64,000 bases of DNA from positions 8,720 through 72,719 of the forward strand of contig NW_005179241.1 in NCBI RefSeq assembly GCF_000350225.1. The letters are read 5' to 3'. Positions 10,415 to 21,000 of the stretch are shown in pieces. Positions within the stretch are counted from its first letter, which is position 1. The number at the start of each line of letters is the position of its first letter. The stretch is from Chondrus crispus (taxonomy: Eukaryota > Rhodophyta > Florideophyceae > Gigartinales > Gigartinaceae). Under the pieces are notes generated by a model. That model did not search any database and was not told the origin of the DNA. It saw nothing but the letters and a program-made list of their open reading frames with translations. The translations under genes were made by a program, and so were the position numbers.

Positions 10415-12516
10415 TCATGGAATGGCTAGCGACGGAAACATTGATTTATCGTCACGAGGAGTCGTAATTGCCAACCTCACTGTCTCGGAGTTTCCCCTTC
10501 CGTCTTGGACCCTAAAGGCTCTGGTTGTTTCCGTGTCGTCGATGCTTATGCGCGTGACGTGGGCTCTGGCATCTGACTTCACCCTGTCTAAGTATACACG
10601 GTTCCTTTCCGTGATGAACCCAGTAGCAGCGTGCGCAGCCTCACGCAACTGTTTGAAAATGCGCGCCTCACGCTGTGAACGGCTGATAATAGAGGTCACC
10701 GGATCTTGTGTGCGCGACACAAGAGTAGCGCTGTTGTGGCTCTCGACTCCTTGCCAAGCACATCTTGCGTAGAGAGTCGCCCCTGCCGCTACTGCAGCTG
10801 CAGAGAACTGCTGCGCATCTGGCAAAGAGTCGATAGCGTGGCAAACAGGTCCAGAGAGGCACGTGAACGATTCGTCTTGGCGGCATTCCGCGAGTTTGTC
10901 TATTGTGGGTGTCTCGATCAGTTTTTTGTACTGACGAGTGCACGCAACGCCGTGTCTTGCCAATCGCTTTCCGCGGTGCTCCGCACACGTGAAGATGTGC
11001 GGTATGTCTTCCGCGTGAAAGGAGTTTCTTATTCCTGCCGGTATCCCCTTGTCGCCGTCAGACATGACCGTGGTAAGGCGCCCCATGCTTGGGTGCATGG
11101 CTTTGTAAAACTGCCACGCGCGAGTCCACGTGGACACAGACGCATTCCCGCACACCAGCACGCAACCCAAAGCAATTATGCTGAAGTTGCTGGACCAAGC
11201 CACTACAGTAATTACCTAAAACGACGCGAGCGAAGACTTGGCAAAACAGGCATCAGCCTGCACTAATGACAACATATATGGGAACTGGTGCTGGACCCAC
11301 TTCCATGACACGGCTATCAGTTCCACATATCTCCGACAATCAACTTGCAAGCTTTCTAGAAGCTCTTCGTGTCTCTTCCTGAACCGCTCGCTTGCCTGTG
11401 CCCAATAGTCCCCATCCTGAACCTGGCGCTCATTGCTATTCCCGACAGGAACAGACAGCGCAGCGCGCCGCAACCGCTTGTGCTCAGCTTTTTTGACGCG
11501 CCAGATTATCGCCTCCATTTCGACACCCCCAATTGTCTTGTACCGCAACGTACTTCCACAGGCCCTCATCTCAGCTTTTAGTGACGTCAGCAGCTTGACA
11601 TTTTGTTCCGGCTCTCCAAACGCAAAGTACGCGCTAACTTGGGCACGCGAGTCCACTCATGTCCTGGAATGTGGTCCGGGTGGGGGAGATATCCGGTGGA
11701 CAGGGCACTCATAGACTTCGCACTCAAGGATGGGCACGCTCTAATGTTGTCGGAAACATGGTAAGCCAGGTCTACGTTTCGGTACGATGTACGCCTCTGG
11801 CCTTTGCGCCAAGCCAGGCTGTCGTTTCCGTTGATTGTTTGTGGAGAGGTACCCCTGACGCCGGTGAAGGCTGCTGTCTTCACTGCCCAGTCCTCTTGCT
11901 TGCTTCTGAAGTAAGCGTTAACATGAAAATTGCCGATCTCCATGGCGTGCATAGGAGATGCACGGGCCGCTATACGTGTGGCGTTGTTGATAATGAAGAG
12001 CGGGACAATACGGAGGACTTCGGCTACCTCTCTAATAGCATGCCTAACAAGAGTCTTTGATAAATATCTTGATCCAACAGTGATGACCTTTGCAATACCG
12101 CCCGGAACGTCTTCGATCTCGTGCAACTTAAGCAGAGGAATAGGAAATCTCACTGCAGTGTTGGCGGCCCGAGCACTTAGCCTTCGGCGCATGGAGGACT
12201 TGGTGGCTTCTACCTTGTTTGTTGTGGCGGTAAGCCGCTTCCTTTTTTCTTCATAGATTTCCAGGATGGCCCGCGCCTTCTCCGGGTCCACACCGGTGAC
12301 GCACGGTCGAGGACCAGCTAGAAGGGCGCTTTTCGGTAGTGGCAACGCGTTGGATTCGTCCTCAGAGTCTGTTGTGTCGTCCATCAGGGCTTGTACGTCA
12401 GGATCCAGCCACGGCGAGCTTTTGTCTTTAAACTTAGAAGCGTTTTCGTCTCTGTTCCGGCAGCGGGCGGAGCTCGTGAGGACGGCGCCAGGGCGACGCT
12501 GCTTGCTGGCCTCCAT
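10415..12516 (-). pseudogene. MULE transposase, degenerate
   Basis: The likely start is ATG at 12514-12516. An N-terminal part of unknown fold (to about 11640) is followed, after a frameshift near 11640, by a segment ending LVQADACFAKSSL, which aligns with the first catalytic Asp region of MULE transposases. An in-frame TAG at 11216-11218 interrupts it. Downstream in the same frame come SDGDKGIPAGI (second Asp), a C-x2-H pair (CAEH), and WQGVESHNSA (third acidic residue). The gene ends at 10415. At least one frameshift and one nonsense codon make it inactive. The family call rests on the order and spacing of these motifs. Confidence 0.8.
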
Positions 12517-12639
12517 CTGTGACGCTGCAAGAGTTGACGCGATCAGCAAAGTAGATAAACAAAGCAGTAACTATGATTTTGTGTGAAGTAGATCTGTGAT
12601 GAGAACAGAGAACAGCGGCCACGGCGAATCCAGTCCGAA

Positions 12640-12932
12640 AGTTTGTCACTTTTCGGAGCGTGGTTGACTATTTCGCAATTCCACGGCTCATAAGTTAACT
12701 GTTTGGCATTACGAATCCCCAAATGTGAGCTGTTTGCAATTCGGCTGCCCAGATGGGGACTGTTTTGCAATAAAAAATGTGGGAGTGTGAACCATTTTGC
12801 ATTTTTTGGGTCATGTCGGACTGTTTCGCAATCAGGCTGCCCAACTATTAACCATTTCGCATTTCATTAATTATTACAGTTAACGTTTTGGCAATAACTC
12901 TGGCCAACTGCGAACCATTTGGCAGAGCCCCC
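12640..12932 (-). repeat. Right terminal repeat array of the MULE
   Basis: This is the inverted counterpart of 9481-9765, with recurring (A/G)ACTGTTT(T)GCAAT and GGCTGCCCA phrases. The array ends GCGAACCATTTGGCAGAGCC..., abutting the 9-bp target duplication. Confidence 0.75.
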
Positions 12933-12940
12933 ATAAATGT

Positions 12941-13012
12941 ATTGTTGTACCTTTGGTAGCTGATGTCAGCTGATGTCAGCTGACATCAGCTACCAGAGAT
13001 ACAACAATACAT
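12941..13012. repeat. 72-bp hairpin
   Basis: ATTGTTGTA and TGGTAGCTGATGTCAGC pair with the inverse GCTGACATCAGCTACCA and TACAACAAT. An extra internal copy of GCTGATGTCA makes register slippage possible. The hairpin lies just inside the proposed right end of the Harbinger-like element. Confidence 0.75.
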
Positions 13013-13035
13013 TATGTCAACATCAACAGCGCCTC

Positions 13036-13426
13036 TGGAACTGCGCTTGTGTCGCTCAAAGGGCGCTCAAAGCGCCCATGCACTGTATTTTGACCATTGA
13101 TTTACGGAACACACTCGGTTAACACTTGCTCACCCCTTCCACTCCAGGGGAGCGATATTGACCCGTTCGAAGAGTAACATTTTCAGCCAAAGAATGGAAA
13201 TCTTAAGTATCGTACTGTACCTTCGAAGGTAATGTTTCCAACGAACAAGCATCCATTACAGGGTTAGGGCACGTTCGCACCGTGGACGACTCGAAGAAAG
13301 CGCCGTGAGTCCTCCATGATATGTATTTACACCAACCAAACTAAAATCGCACTTATTCGTCGAATCCGTGAATGGCTCATTGGTTTGAATACTATGGAGG
13401 CCTCCAGGTTTTGTGAAAAGGCCATT
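13036..13426. other. Unique DNA left of the Gypsy element
   Basis: No gene was recognised. The last five bases, CCATT (13422-13426), are the left copy of the Gypsy target duplication, so this DNA was originally continuous with 26029 onward. Confidence 0.5.
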
Positions 13427-14034
13427 TGTAGCATAAACACCCCCGCGGAGAGGGGTGTATGCGTCCAGTCCTATAGACCTCGGATCGCCGAGAACGGGAT
13501 GAAGCACCACTCACACACGGGACCGGGCGCGGGCCCTGGTAGCAGTGTGGTAGAGCGCGGTCGGGTCCGACGCGCGCACGCGCGAGCGTATCTACGCCTC
13601 GACGCCCCGGTGCGATACTGGTAGACGATCCAGTACCGACGGGCGGAGGCAGATCCGGGCTCGCTCGCGTGCTGGCGCGTCCTTGCCCGCGCGGTCCCTT
13701 GCATAGAACGGACTAGAGTAGGCCGGTCGTTCTAGTAGAGTAAGCGGCAGAGCTCACCTAGACGGAGAGTCGTGGACAAGCTCGTGCTTGTCCTTTTTCT
13801 CCGTCGTCGGTCGCTCTCGTATTTAATGTACAAAGTATTCTATCATAACACTACAGTACCGACGTACTGTAGGGGGCTACTGTAGTGCGGGTCAGCCCGC
13901 ACTGTAGCGCTGTCAGGCATCGGGCTGATAGTACACGTGCGTGTCGCGCACACGTGTGGGTCCGTACTGTAGAGCTCCGGCTCTACAGTGCGGGATTCAA
14001 TCTAGATCTAAATCTAGTTTGCAGTTATACGACA
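13427..14034 (-). repeat. 3' LTR of Gypsy A
   Basis: Begins TGTAGCATAAACAC and ends TTATACGACA on the plus strand. It differs from the other LTR in the last few bases (CGACA versus CCACA), at the GCGAGCGTATC/GCGAGCGGATC site and at CTCTACAG/CTCTATAG. A TATA-like element on the minus strand (inverse of TATTTAAT at 13820-13827) could serve as promoter. Repeated CTACTGTAG-type palindromes occur in the 13850-13990 part. Confidence 0.95.
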
Positions 14035-14361
14035 CGGCCTCCCCGTCAAGCGTGACCGTCCGCGGGCACGTGTGCTTAAAGGGAGCCTCGTGTGTCTCTG
14101 TCCGTCGTCCACCCCTCGCGATATTTCCAATTTTACCCTCCTGTCTTTGCGCCTGATTTCGTCTGCCCCTGTCGCGGCGTATCCGAACCCCTACTCGTCG
14201 TGCTCTTCCGTGCTGCCGTGCGTTTCTGCCTTCCGGCTCCCTTGTCTGCCCTAGCGCTGGCTTCCGTGCCGTATCGCCCGCTCCGCCCTTCTCTCCGTGG
14301 CGTGTGTCGCTCGCTCCAACCATCATCTCCCACGGGCTCTCGCGACTGAAACCGTTTTCAC

Positions 14362-16572
14362 ATGTCGCCTCCGTCACCATCCACCCCGCCGGCGCTTGCT
14401 CATGCGGCGCCGGCCGAAGAAGCCGATGGCGTGCGGCCGGTGCCGCATCTGCCCCCGCGTCTCGGTGACGCGGGTGGTGTGTCGCCAGCTACAACCTCGC
14501 CTTTCCAGAGGACCCGGCCGTCGAGGGAGACCACCCTGTCCAACGACTTGGGGGGCGTCCCTGGTCGCACGGCTAGCTACCGTGCCGATGGCGGGGGTCG
14601 TGCTCCGTGCCCCTCTGCTGGTCCCGTCGCCGCTGCAGGGCTCGTCGAACCCGCTGCGAGTGACGCTATTCAAGCTGTGGCCCCCTTGGTCCTCGGTCCC
14701 GCCACGGGGGCGGACGAGTCGGGCCCCACGAGTACCAAGCGTTGGTTCGGCGTTCCTCTTCTGCGGTCCACCCCGCTGCCGCTCAGCGACCTTCAGCATC
14801 CGTGGGCTCGCCACGCTCGAGTGGGCGTGACAGTGGGGGAGGTCCTGGCGAGCCCGTATCTTCGCCCTGACTTGTTGCGCATACGCAAGATCAGCGAGGC
14901 CGGCCTCACGGACCAGTCCGCAGTGGCGCTTGCCCGTCTCCTTGCCGAAGGAGACGGCGTAGCTTACCAGATTCCCGACACTATACGTGGGGATCGAACC
15001 TTTGCCTTCGGACTGGAGGAGGTACTGTACGTGGACCGGATGGCGAATTACTTGTCCGGGCTCGCCCCGGACCGTCTGCGCCGCTTTGTCCTGGCAGAAA
15101 TCCCGGGGCTCTACGTGTATCCGCGCCCGTACGCGTACACGAAGCCCCGGGTCGCGCTGCAGAAATCGGCCGCCACCCTGATGCGACTCCACGGAATCGC
15201 CGTGGCTCATCAGGACTGGGCGGCCTGCAGGGGATCGTCTGAAGAGGACGGTCGCGTCTTCGCGTCCTCCACTTTTGAGCAGGGGCTTTCCCCGGGTGAC
15301 TTCCCCGCGCTCCCGAGGACGGTTCACGAGACGTTCCCTTCGCTCGGGATACACCCCCTGCTTCCGTTCGTACTGAAGCATTTCGGATATGCCGCCGTGG
15401 ACCCGAGCCATCCTGCTCGCTCCCTCCTGCTCGATAGCTGTGAGAAAGAGTGGGCATGGTCGATTGGTAGGGCCTTTATGGCCGAAGTCGGCGGGCACCA
15501 TCGGGTGTTTGTTCAGCCCAACGAGACGGTGTCGTATCTGTCCCTGTCTCGCCTCGCGTCCAACTTTCCCCCTGTCCCGCGCCATCTGCTCGTGCGAGAT
15601 CCGGCGGCCGCACCCTGGACGCTCCAGGGTGTCGTATCTCTGATAATGCGAGCGTCCGAGGTGAGTGAGCGTCACTACCGCTACTGGCCGGACTTTGCGA
15701 CGGGCATACGAAGCCCTTTCCTCGTGTACGACGCAAGAATGGACGCCTTCGCGTCTCGTGCGGCAGTTTCCTCGGCATCGGCCGGGGCGAGGGGGAGGCG
15801 TGGCGGCGTCGGTTCCGGGCTGAGGCGGAACCGCGGTAAGCGTTATCGAGATCTAGATGCTGTCGCACCGATCCCTCTCATGACGGGTGCAAACCCGTTT
15901 CATTCCAGTCCCCCTCGTGGGGCGGACGAGCGAACAGTGCCGCCCGTCGCGTCGGGAACAGTCCTCCCCGTGCCGCCTCTGAACGACTTCGCGGTCGCTG
16001 CTCCTTCGGGAGTGGCAGTTCGAGACCTCTCCCTGACGAAGGAGGACGTCACATCTGTACCCGAACTCGCGCGTGCATTGGGGCACGCCAGGGACCGGAC
16101 TTGGGTCGTGGGGGATCTCTTCTCGACCCTGGTGAGCTGGTTCTTAACGCGAAGTAGCGAGGCTCGCCGTCTCGGCAGTGAGCTGGACGCGGCGTCCGTT
16201 TCGGTGCAGCGTTTGCAACGCGAACTTGAGTCGGCGCGGGATGCTTCTCACCGTCAAACCAGCGCGTACGAACGCGCCGTCGCGGACCGCGATCGGTACC
16301 ATCAAGAGAGAGACGGCTTGCGGGCTGCTCAGGCCTCTACTGTGCACGAGGCTGTCCGCCAGCCACGCAGATGGCCCGATCCGTATGCCGTTCCGGGGGC
16401 CGGTCCCCTCGTGCCGTATGGTTCGAGGGCAGCTGCGGTCCGCGCTGGCGGAGGCGCCTCGTATCAGACGGTCTCGATGCCCACTGTCAAGGAGCTCGCC
16501 GAGGGCCCGCCGCCGAACGCCGACGTTTCGCGTCACCCCGGGGTCGTTCGACCATGGCTGTACGGACCGTAG
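14362..16572 (+). CDS. Antisense ORF of Gypsy A, unknown 736-residue protein
   Basis: An intact frame from ATG 14362 to TAG 16570-16572, on the strand opposite gag-pol. The N-terminal 110 residues are Pro/Ala/Gly-rich. A compact, mixed-composition middle follows (about 125-470, for example LEEVLYVDRMANYLSGL and FVLKHFGYAAVDPSHPARS), then a basic linker (about 465-500). A C-terminal heptad-like coiled coil starts near SEARRLGSELDAASVSV (about 590-660). No transmembrane segment, signal peptide or known domain was recognised. Transcription would start in or near the 3' LTR and converge on pol. The overlapping minus-strand frame (14374-15675) is Arg/Gly-rich and looks like a shadow. Antisense ORFs at this position are known from some plant Gypsy elements; homology is not claimed. 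Confidence 0.7.
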   Translation: MSPPSPSTPPALAHAAPAEEADGVRPVPHLPPRLGDAGGVSPATTSPFQRTRPSRETTLSNDLGGVPGRTASYRADGGGRAPCPSAGPVAAAGLVEPAASDAIQAVAPLVLGPATGADESGPTSTKRWFGVPLLRSTPLPLSDLQHPWARHARVGVTVGEVLASPYLRPDLLRIRKISEAGLTDQSAVALARLLAEGDGVAYQIPDTIRGDRTFAFGLEEVLYVDRMANYLSGLAPDRLRRFVLAEIPGLYVYPRPYAYTKPRVALQKSAATLMRLHGIAVAHQDWAACRGSSEEDGRVFASSTFEQGLSPGDFPALPRTVHETFPSLGIHPLLPFVLKHFGYAAVDPSHPARSLLLDSCEKEWAWSIGRAFMAEVGGHHRVFVQPNETVSYLSLSRLASNFPPVPRHLLVRDPAAAPWTLQGVVSLIMRASEVSERHYRYWPDFATGIRSPFLVYDARMDAFASRAAVSSASAGARGRRGGVGSGLRRNRGKRYRDLDAVAPIPLMTGANPFHSSPPRGADERTVPPVASGTVLPVPPLNDFAVAAPSGVAVRDLSLTKEDVTSVPELARALGHARDRTWVVGDLFSTLVSWFLTRSSEARRLGSELDAASVSVQRLQRELESARDASHRQTSAYERAVADRDRYHQERDGLRAAQASTVHEAVRQPRRWPDPYAVPGAGPLVPYGSRAAAVRAGGGASYQTVSMPTVKELAEGPPPNADVSRHPGVVRPWLYGP

Positions 16573-18043
16573 CCACGATATCGGCCGTTGAGGCGGTCCG
16601 GGTCATCACCAGGGACGTCGTGTGCCATTCGTAAAGATGTTTCCCTTTGTTGCCTTCGTCCCCGTCCGCTCGGTGCGGCAGGCACTGTCCTACTCCTCCT
16701 TCAATTTTTTTTCTTTCCGCGTACCGACTCGCGGCCTCCCAGCACAGCATGCCACCCAGAGCTCGTGGTGCTCGCTGCCCGCGCGTGGCTGCGTGCGCGA
16801 CGACTAAGCGTTCCGCAGCCATGGTGTAGTCCGGGTCAGGGATCACAGAAGATCACCACTGCCTCGCCCTTGCGGGCATGACGTCAGGGGAAGGGAGCGG
16901 TAGCGCGGGGCGGTCGGTACTACCCCTCGCTGCCCTGACGTATGTGTGCCAGCCCCTCGCCGTCGTTAACGAGAGCGCTACACGTCCTGCCCGGAAGGGT
17001 CTGGTCTTCTTGGAGGCGGGTGCGAAGTAAGAGCGCTCGTGGGTCGTGGGCAGCGCGGTTGTTTGTCATTCCCGTCGTCCCGTGAAGTATCCGGGGCGCC
17101 CGCGGCCCCACTGTGATCAGTGGGTCTGTGATCAGTGGTCACTGATCACAGACCGGCAAGGGGTGTCGTACGACATCATCCTTGCTGTCAAATTTGACAA
17201 AATTTTAGATTCCAAATTTTTTGCAAATGAAGTCCGCGTGGCAGCGCCTGGGCCTCGCAAGCTCGTCCCGCAGCGCTCCCCGAGGACTTTTTCCGGCGCT
17301 CTTCCTGACGGGACTGTCCTTGTGCGTAGACGCAGACTTCGCGATCCGCGCGCGTCTCCCGCCTGTAGAGGGGTTGTGACGACGTAATACTCGCTCGTTG
17401 GGGTTCGTCCCCGTATTCAATCGGCACCGAGATTGTGAACACATCCTTGTCTTTCCTCTGTGCCATCTCCCCTGGCTCTCGTGCCTCCTAGGGGCTTCGG
17501 GCGAGATCGCTCCTCCTTGAAGATCTGTCTGTTCGCGTCTGTGCAGCGAGCCCTGTGCCCCTTATCGGTATGAGGGGGTCGCCTTCCTTACGGCTCAGAG
17601 GCCCGTTTCCCTTTTCGTTCTCCTCGTCGGTTCGGGGGTCGACTTGCGTAAGGCCGCATGTACTGCCCTCTGTTCTCTGCCTCTTGGCGGCGGCGGTGGC
17701 GATCCCTGTCCTGTATTTCGGGTGCCGATACGTCTCGACGTCTTCGTGGGCTCTCGTAAGAGCTGGGATCTCCTCGCGACACTTCTGCTTTCGTATGCTA
17801 CCCCCTGTCTCTAACCGCCGGCGAGTCGAGCTTAATCGTGACAGAGCGCGAGCGCTTGTGGTTGCGTGCCGGCGTTGTCGCGCCCTCTGGCACTGGCTCT
17901 GTCCGTCAATACGTCTTGACGTCGGGCGTCTTCCGATCGCCTGACCCTCCGATGAGGGCAGCTGTCCTTCCACGCCTCTCTTTCCGGTCTGCTCGTGCAG
18001 CCTGACGTTATAATCCGCGAAGGAGCGGTTGAAAGCCCCCTCC
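16573..18043. other. Intergenic zone between convergent ORFs in Gypsy A
   Basis: About 1.5 kb separates the stop of the antisense ORF from the pol stop. It holds a perfect palindrome at 17123-17154 and a short AT-rich island (17187-17230). No convincing gene is seen. A role in terminating the two converging transcripts is possible but not shown. Confidence 0.4.
17123..17154. repeat. Perfect 32-bp palindrome in Gypsy A
   Basis: Two 15-base arms, GGTCTGTGATCAGTG and its exact inverse, flank a GT loop. A third partial copy (CTGTGATCAGTGG) lies just upstream at 17111-17123. Confidence 0.9.
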
Positions 18044-21000
18044 TCAAGCGTGAACGTCCGCGTTCACGTTTGAGTTGAGGTCCATGCCGGTGCGTCTCCG
18101 GAGGCGTTGGGCGTAACGAGACACCAACTCCTCCGGGACGTGAGTCCGCGCAGTCCAGGTGGGCGTGTCGTAATCCGCCCACTTGATGAGGAACTCGATA
18201 GTTCCGTCTTTCACATCTCGGTGCTTCAGTAGTCGCTCGACAGCGTACTGTGTTCCCTCTCTGACCTTGTCGGCAAGGTCAGCTGGGGTTGTTGTGCTCC
18301 CCCGCGGCGCGTCCATCGGCGGTGGCGCGTACACGCAGCGATCTGCGGAGACCCGCTCAGTGACCCCATCGCGATCGATCGTGATAGTTCGGCGGTCGTT
18401 CGCGAGGACACGGTAGGGTCCAACCGCCGGGGACGCGAGCTTGTTCGATGTCCTCCCCCCATTGGTGGGGTTGAGGTATACGTATTCTCCGGGACGGAGC
18501 CGGGAATTAATACGTCGTATGCGCTTATCGAAGTCGCGCTTGTAGCGAGCCTGCGTCCGACGCAGGCTCCCGTAGGCCTTTTGGATAGTCGAGTCCAAGG
18601 TCTTGAGGAACTCGGCACGTTGGTTCCCCCTATCGGAAGGGGGCGCGTCGCCGTCCGCCCGTCGGAGAGAGAACTCCGGCGGTGGCCTGCTGAGCACGAG
18701 CTCAAACGGCGTGGTGCGCGTGGTGCGATGTACGTGGGAGTTGTACGCATACGTAAGCGGCCCCACGTACACATCCCAGTCGTCCTGGTGTTCACCCACG
18801 TAGTTCCGCAGCATCGAGGCGATTGTTCGGTTATATCGCTCGACTTGCCCGTTCGTCTGGGGATGGTACGCCGAAGTGTACAAATTCGTTATCCCCAAAA
18901 CGCGGCACGTGCTGTGGAAGAACTTGGGATTAAACTGAGGGCCGTTGTCCGAAAGCAACGTGCGAGGGACGCCATACTTGAACACCCACGAGTCGCAGAA
19001 CGCAACTGCGACCGTGTGCGCTGTTATCGTGCGGAGCGCAACGACTTGCGTTAGCTGACTGAAGCGGTCCGTAATCACGAGCAGGAATCGTTTTCCTGTC
19101 TTCGTCTTGGGGAGCGGCCCCAAGATGTCGATCGCGAGGCTCTCGAGGGGCCTCGTAGCTGGAAACAACCTCAATCGGTTGAGATGTTTCCTCAGCTTCA
19201 CCCGGTTCATCGCGCAGGTTTGACACCCTCGCACCGTGGCTGCGACGTCTGCAGCCAGGTGGGGCCAGTAGTACTCGCGTCGAAGTGAGTAGTACATACG
19301 GTTCTGGCCCGGGTGGCCCGCGATGGCCGGGTTGTGGCACAGGCCAAGGAGTCCGGCGCGGAGCGTCCGAGGCACCACCACCTGAGCGATATCAGGGTCG
19401 AAGGGGTGTCTCCGTTTGAGCACCCCTTGGTGGTCCTCGAAGAACGCGGAGTCCCGGGACTCTGACTGTCGTGCCAAAACGGTTCGGCAGAAGTCATCCA
19501 CGCGTTGCTCCTCGGCTATCTCCTCTATCGTAAGAGGGGCCGGAAGGTCGTCCTGCGGTGGGGCGACCGGGGAGTCGAGCGCGCCAGCCTCGGGGTCTTC
19601 GGCGCGCTGGATGTCGGCGGCGTCTAACTCGTCGTTCTCCTCCCAAAACGAAGTGCGTCCTTGGAGAGCGGGGGCTTCGTCGTCGCCTCGCAGTTCGTCG
19701 CGCGTCCGTACACGCGACCTTGTTCGGGCTTCGGCTTGCTTCCGTGTCGTTACGAAGACATGTACGGCCTGATGATCACAGCTCGTGGTACAAGCGTGGT
19801 CCGCGAGCTCGTTCGATACGTCTCGAACTGTCGTGCCCTCGTCGAAAGTGGGGATGTCGTCATCCACCTCGACGGTGGGGCGAGGGTCATCGGCGGCCTT
19901 CGGCGACACGAGTCGTGACAGGGCATCGGGCACCTGATGCACGCGTCCGGGGCGGTACTGAATGGTGAAATCGTATTCAGCCAGACGTAGCCGCCACTGG
20001 GTGAGTCTTCCGGAACTCTCGGTTAGTGACATGAGCCATCGGAGGGCGTCATGGTCCGTCCGTACGGTGAACTTCGTGCCTTCTACGTACGGCCGTAGTG
20101 TGCGGACGGCCCACACTACGGCGAAGCACTCGCGTTCGGTAGCGCTGTAGTTGCGCTCACTATCGGACAGTGAGTACGACCAGTACCCCACGGGGCGCCA
20201 GTCGTTCGGCTCTTCGTGCTCCTGAAGTAAGGTGCAGCCGAGTTGGTAGGCACTCGCGTCGGTGTCGATCATGTACGGACGACCGTGCCGGGGCAACGCG
20301 AGGATCGGCGGAGCGATCATGCACTTCTTAAGGTTCTCAAACGCCTGAAGTTGCAGCTCCGTGGGGTTATAGAAATCGGGATCCGAGTCCTTGCGCGTCA
20401 TGTTGGTCAGAGGACGCGCAATCTTAGCGAACCCCTTAACGAATCGGCGGTATACGTTACACGCCCCGAGGAACGAGCGCACTTGCGTCAACGTCCTCGG
20501 GAACGTGAACGTCTTGAAAGCGTCAGCCGCCGTATCAGTCACGCTCAACTTGCCTGGGGAGATGACGTGCCCCAGGTAGTGCACCTTCGGTCAGAAGAAG
20601 CTGCACTTCTTGAGCTTAAGGGAGATACCGGAACTCTGCAGTAAGCTCAAGACGGTATCGAGATGCCTCGCGTGTTCTCCGTGCGTACGGGAGAACACGA
20701 TCACGTCGTCGAGATAGACGAGGCATATTTGCCAGCGGACTCCGGAGAGTGTTATGTCAAGCGCACGTTGGAAGGTGGCCGGTGCCCCTTTTAATCCAAA
20801 CGGCATGCGCAAATGGCGGTACGTACCCATATGTGTCGTGAAGGTAGTCTTATCCCGGTCCTCCGGAGCGACCGGGATCTGCCAATAACCGGAATTGCAG
20901 TCCAACGTCGTAAAGACGGCTGCATCTCCTAACGAGTCGATGCAGTCGTCCATCCGGGGCAGCGGATACGAATCCGCTGCCGTCTTCGCGTTGAGACGCC

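Larger units (their letters stand above)
9481..12932 (-). mobile_element. Mutator-like element (MULE) with long array-type inverted ends
   Basis: A 3,452-bp element flanked by a perfect 9-bp duplication ATAAATGTA (9472-9480 and 12933-12941), the size expected for Mutator insertions. The outermost 33 bases match in inverse with about eight differences; TGCCAAA(A/T)GGTTC is shared. Each end continues for about 285 bp as degenerate repeats. The interior encodes a decayed MULE transposase on the minus strand. It lies inside the right flank of the Harbinger-like element. Confidence 0.88.
5764..13035. mobile_element. Harbinger-like DNA transposon, with a solo LTR and a MULE nested inside
   Basis: The element is recognised by a DDE_Tnp_4-type transposase (7986-9098, minus) and a divergent Myb/SANT-like gene (5992-7459), the usual two-gene layout of PIF/Harbinger elements. 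The left end GAGGTGGAGTTAATAGGGAT (5764) resembles the inverse of the sequence ending at 13035 (GAGGCGCTGTTGATGTTGAC). TTGCAGAATTCTGCAA-like repeats lie near both ends (about 5798, 5850, 9220 and 9255). The MULE at 9481-12932 would then be a later insertion in the right flank. The ends are the weak point. Alternative right ends near 9320 or 9815 also resemble the left end, and no clean 3-bp target duplication was found. Confidence 0.5.

Noticed and set aside
13340-13400. Possible small-subunit rRNA similarity (GTGAATGGCTCATT)
   Set aside because: Only about 12 bases match and the flanks do not. No rRNA gene is present.
14374-15675. 433-codon minus-strand ORF at the env position of the Gypsy element
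   Set aside because: It overlaps the longer plus-strand ORF, is Arg/Gly/His-rich, and has no signal peptide or membrane segment. It looks like a shadow frame.
16178-16634. Several 87-137-codon ORFs inside the antisense ORF
   Set aside because: Arg/Ser-rich alternative frames of the 14362-16572 ORF.
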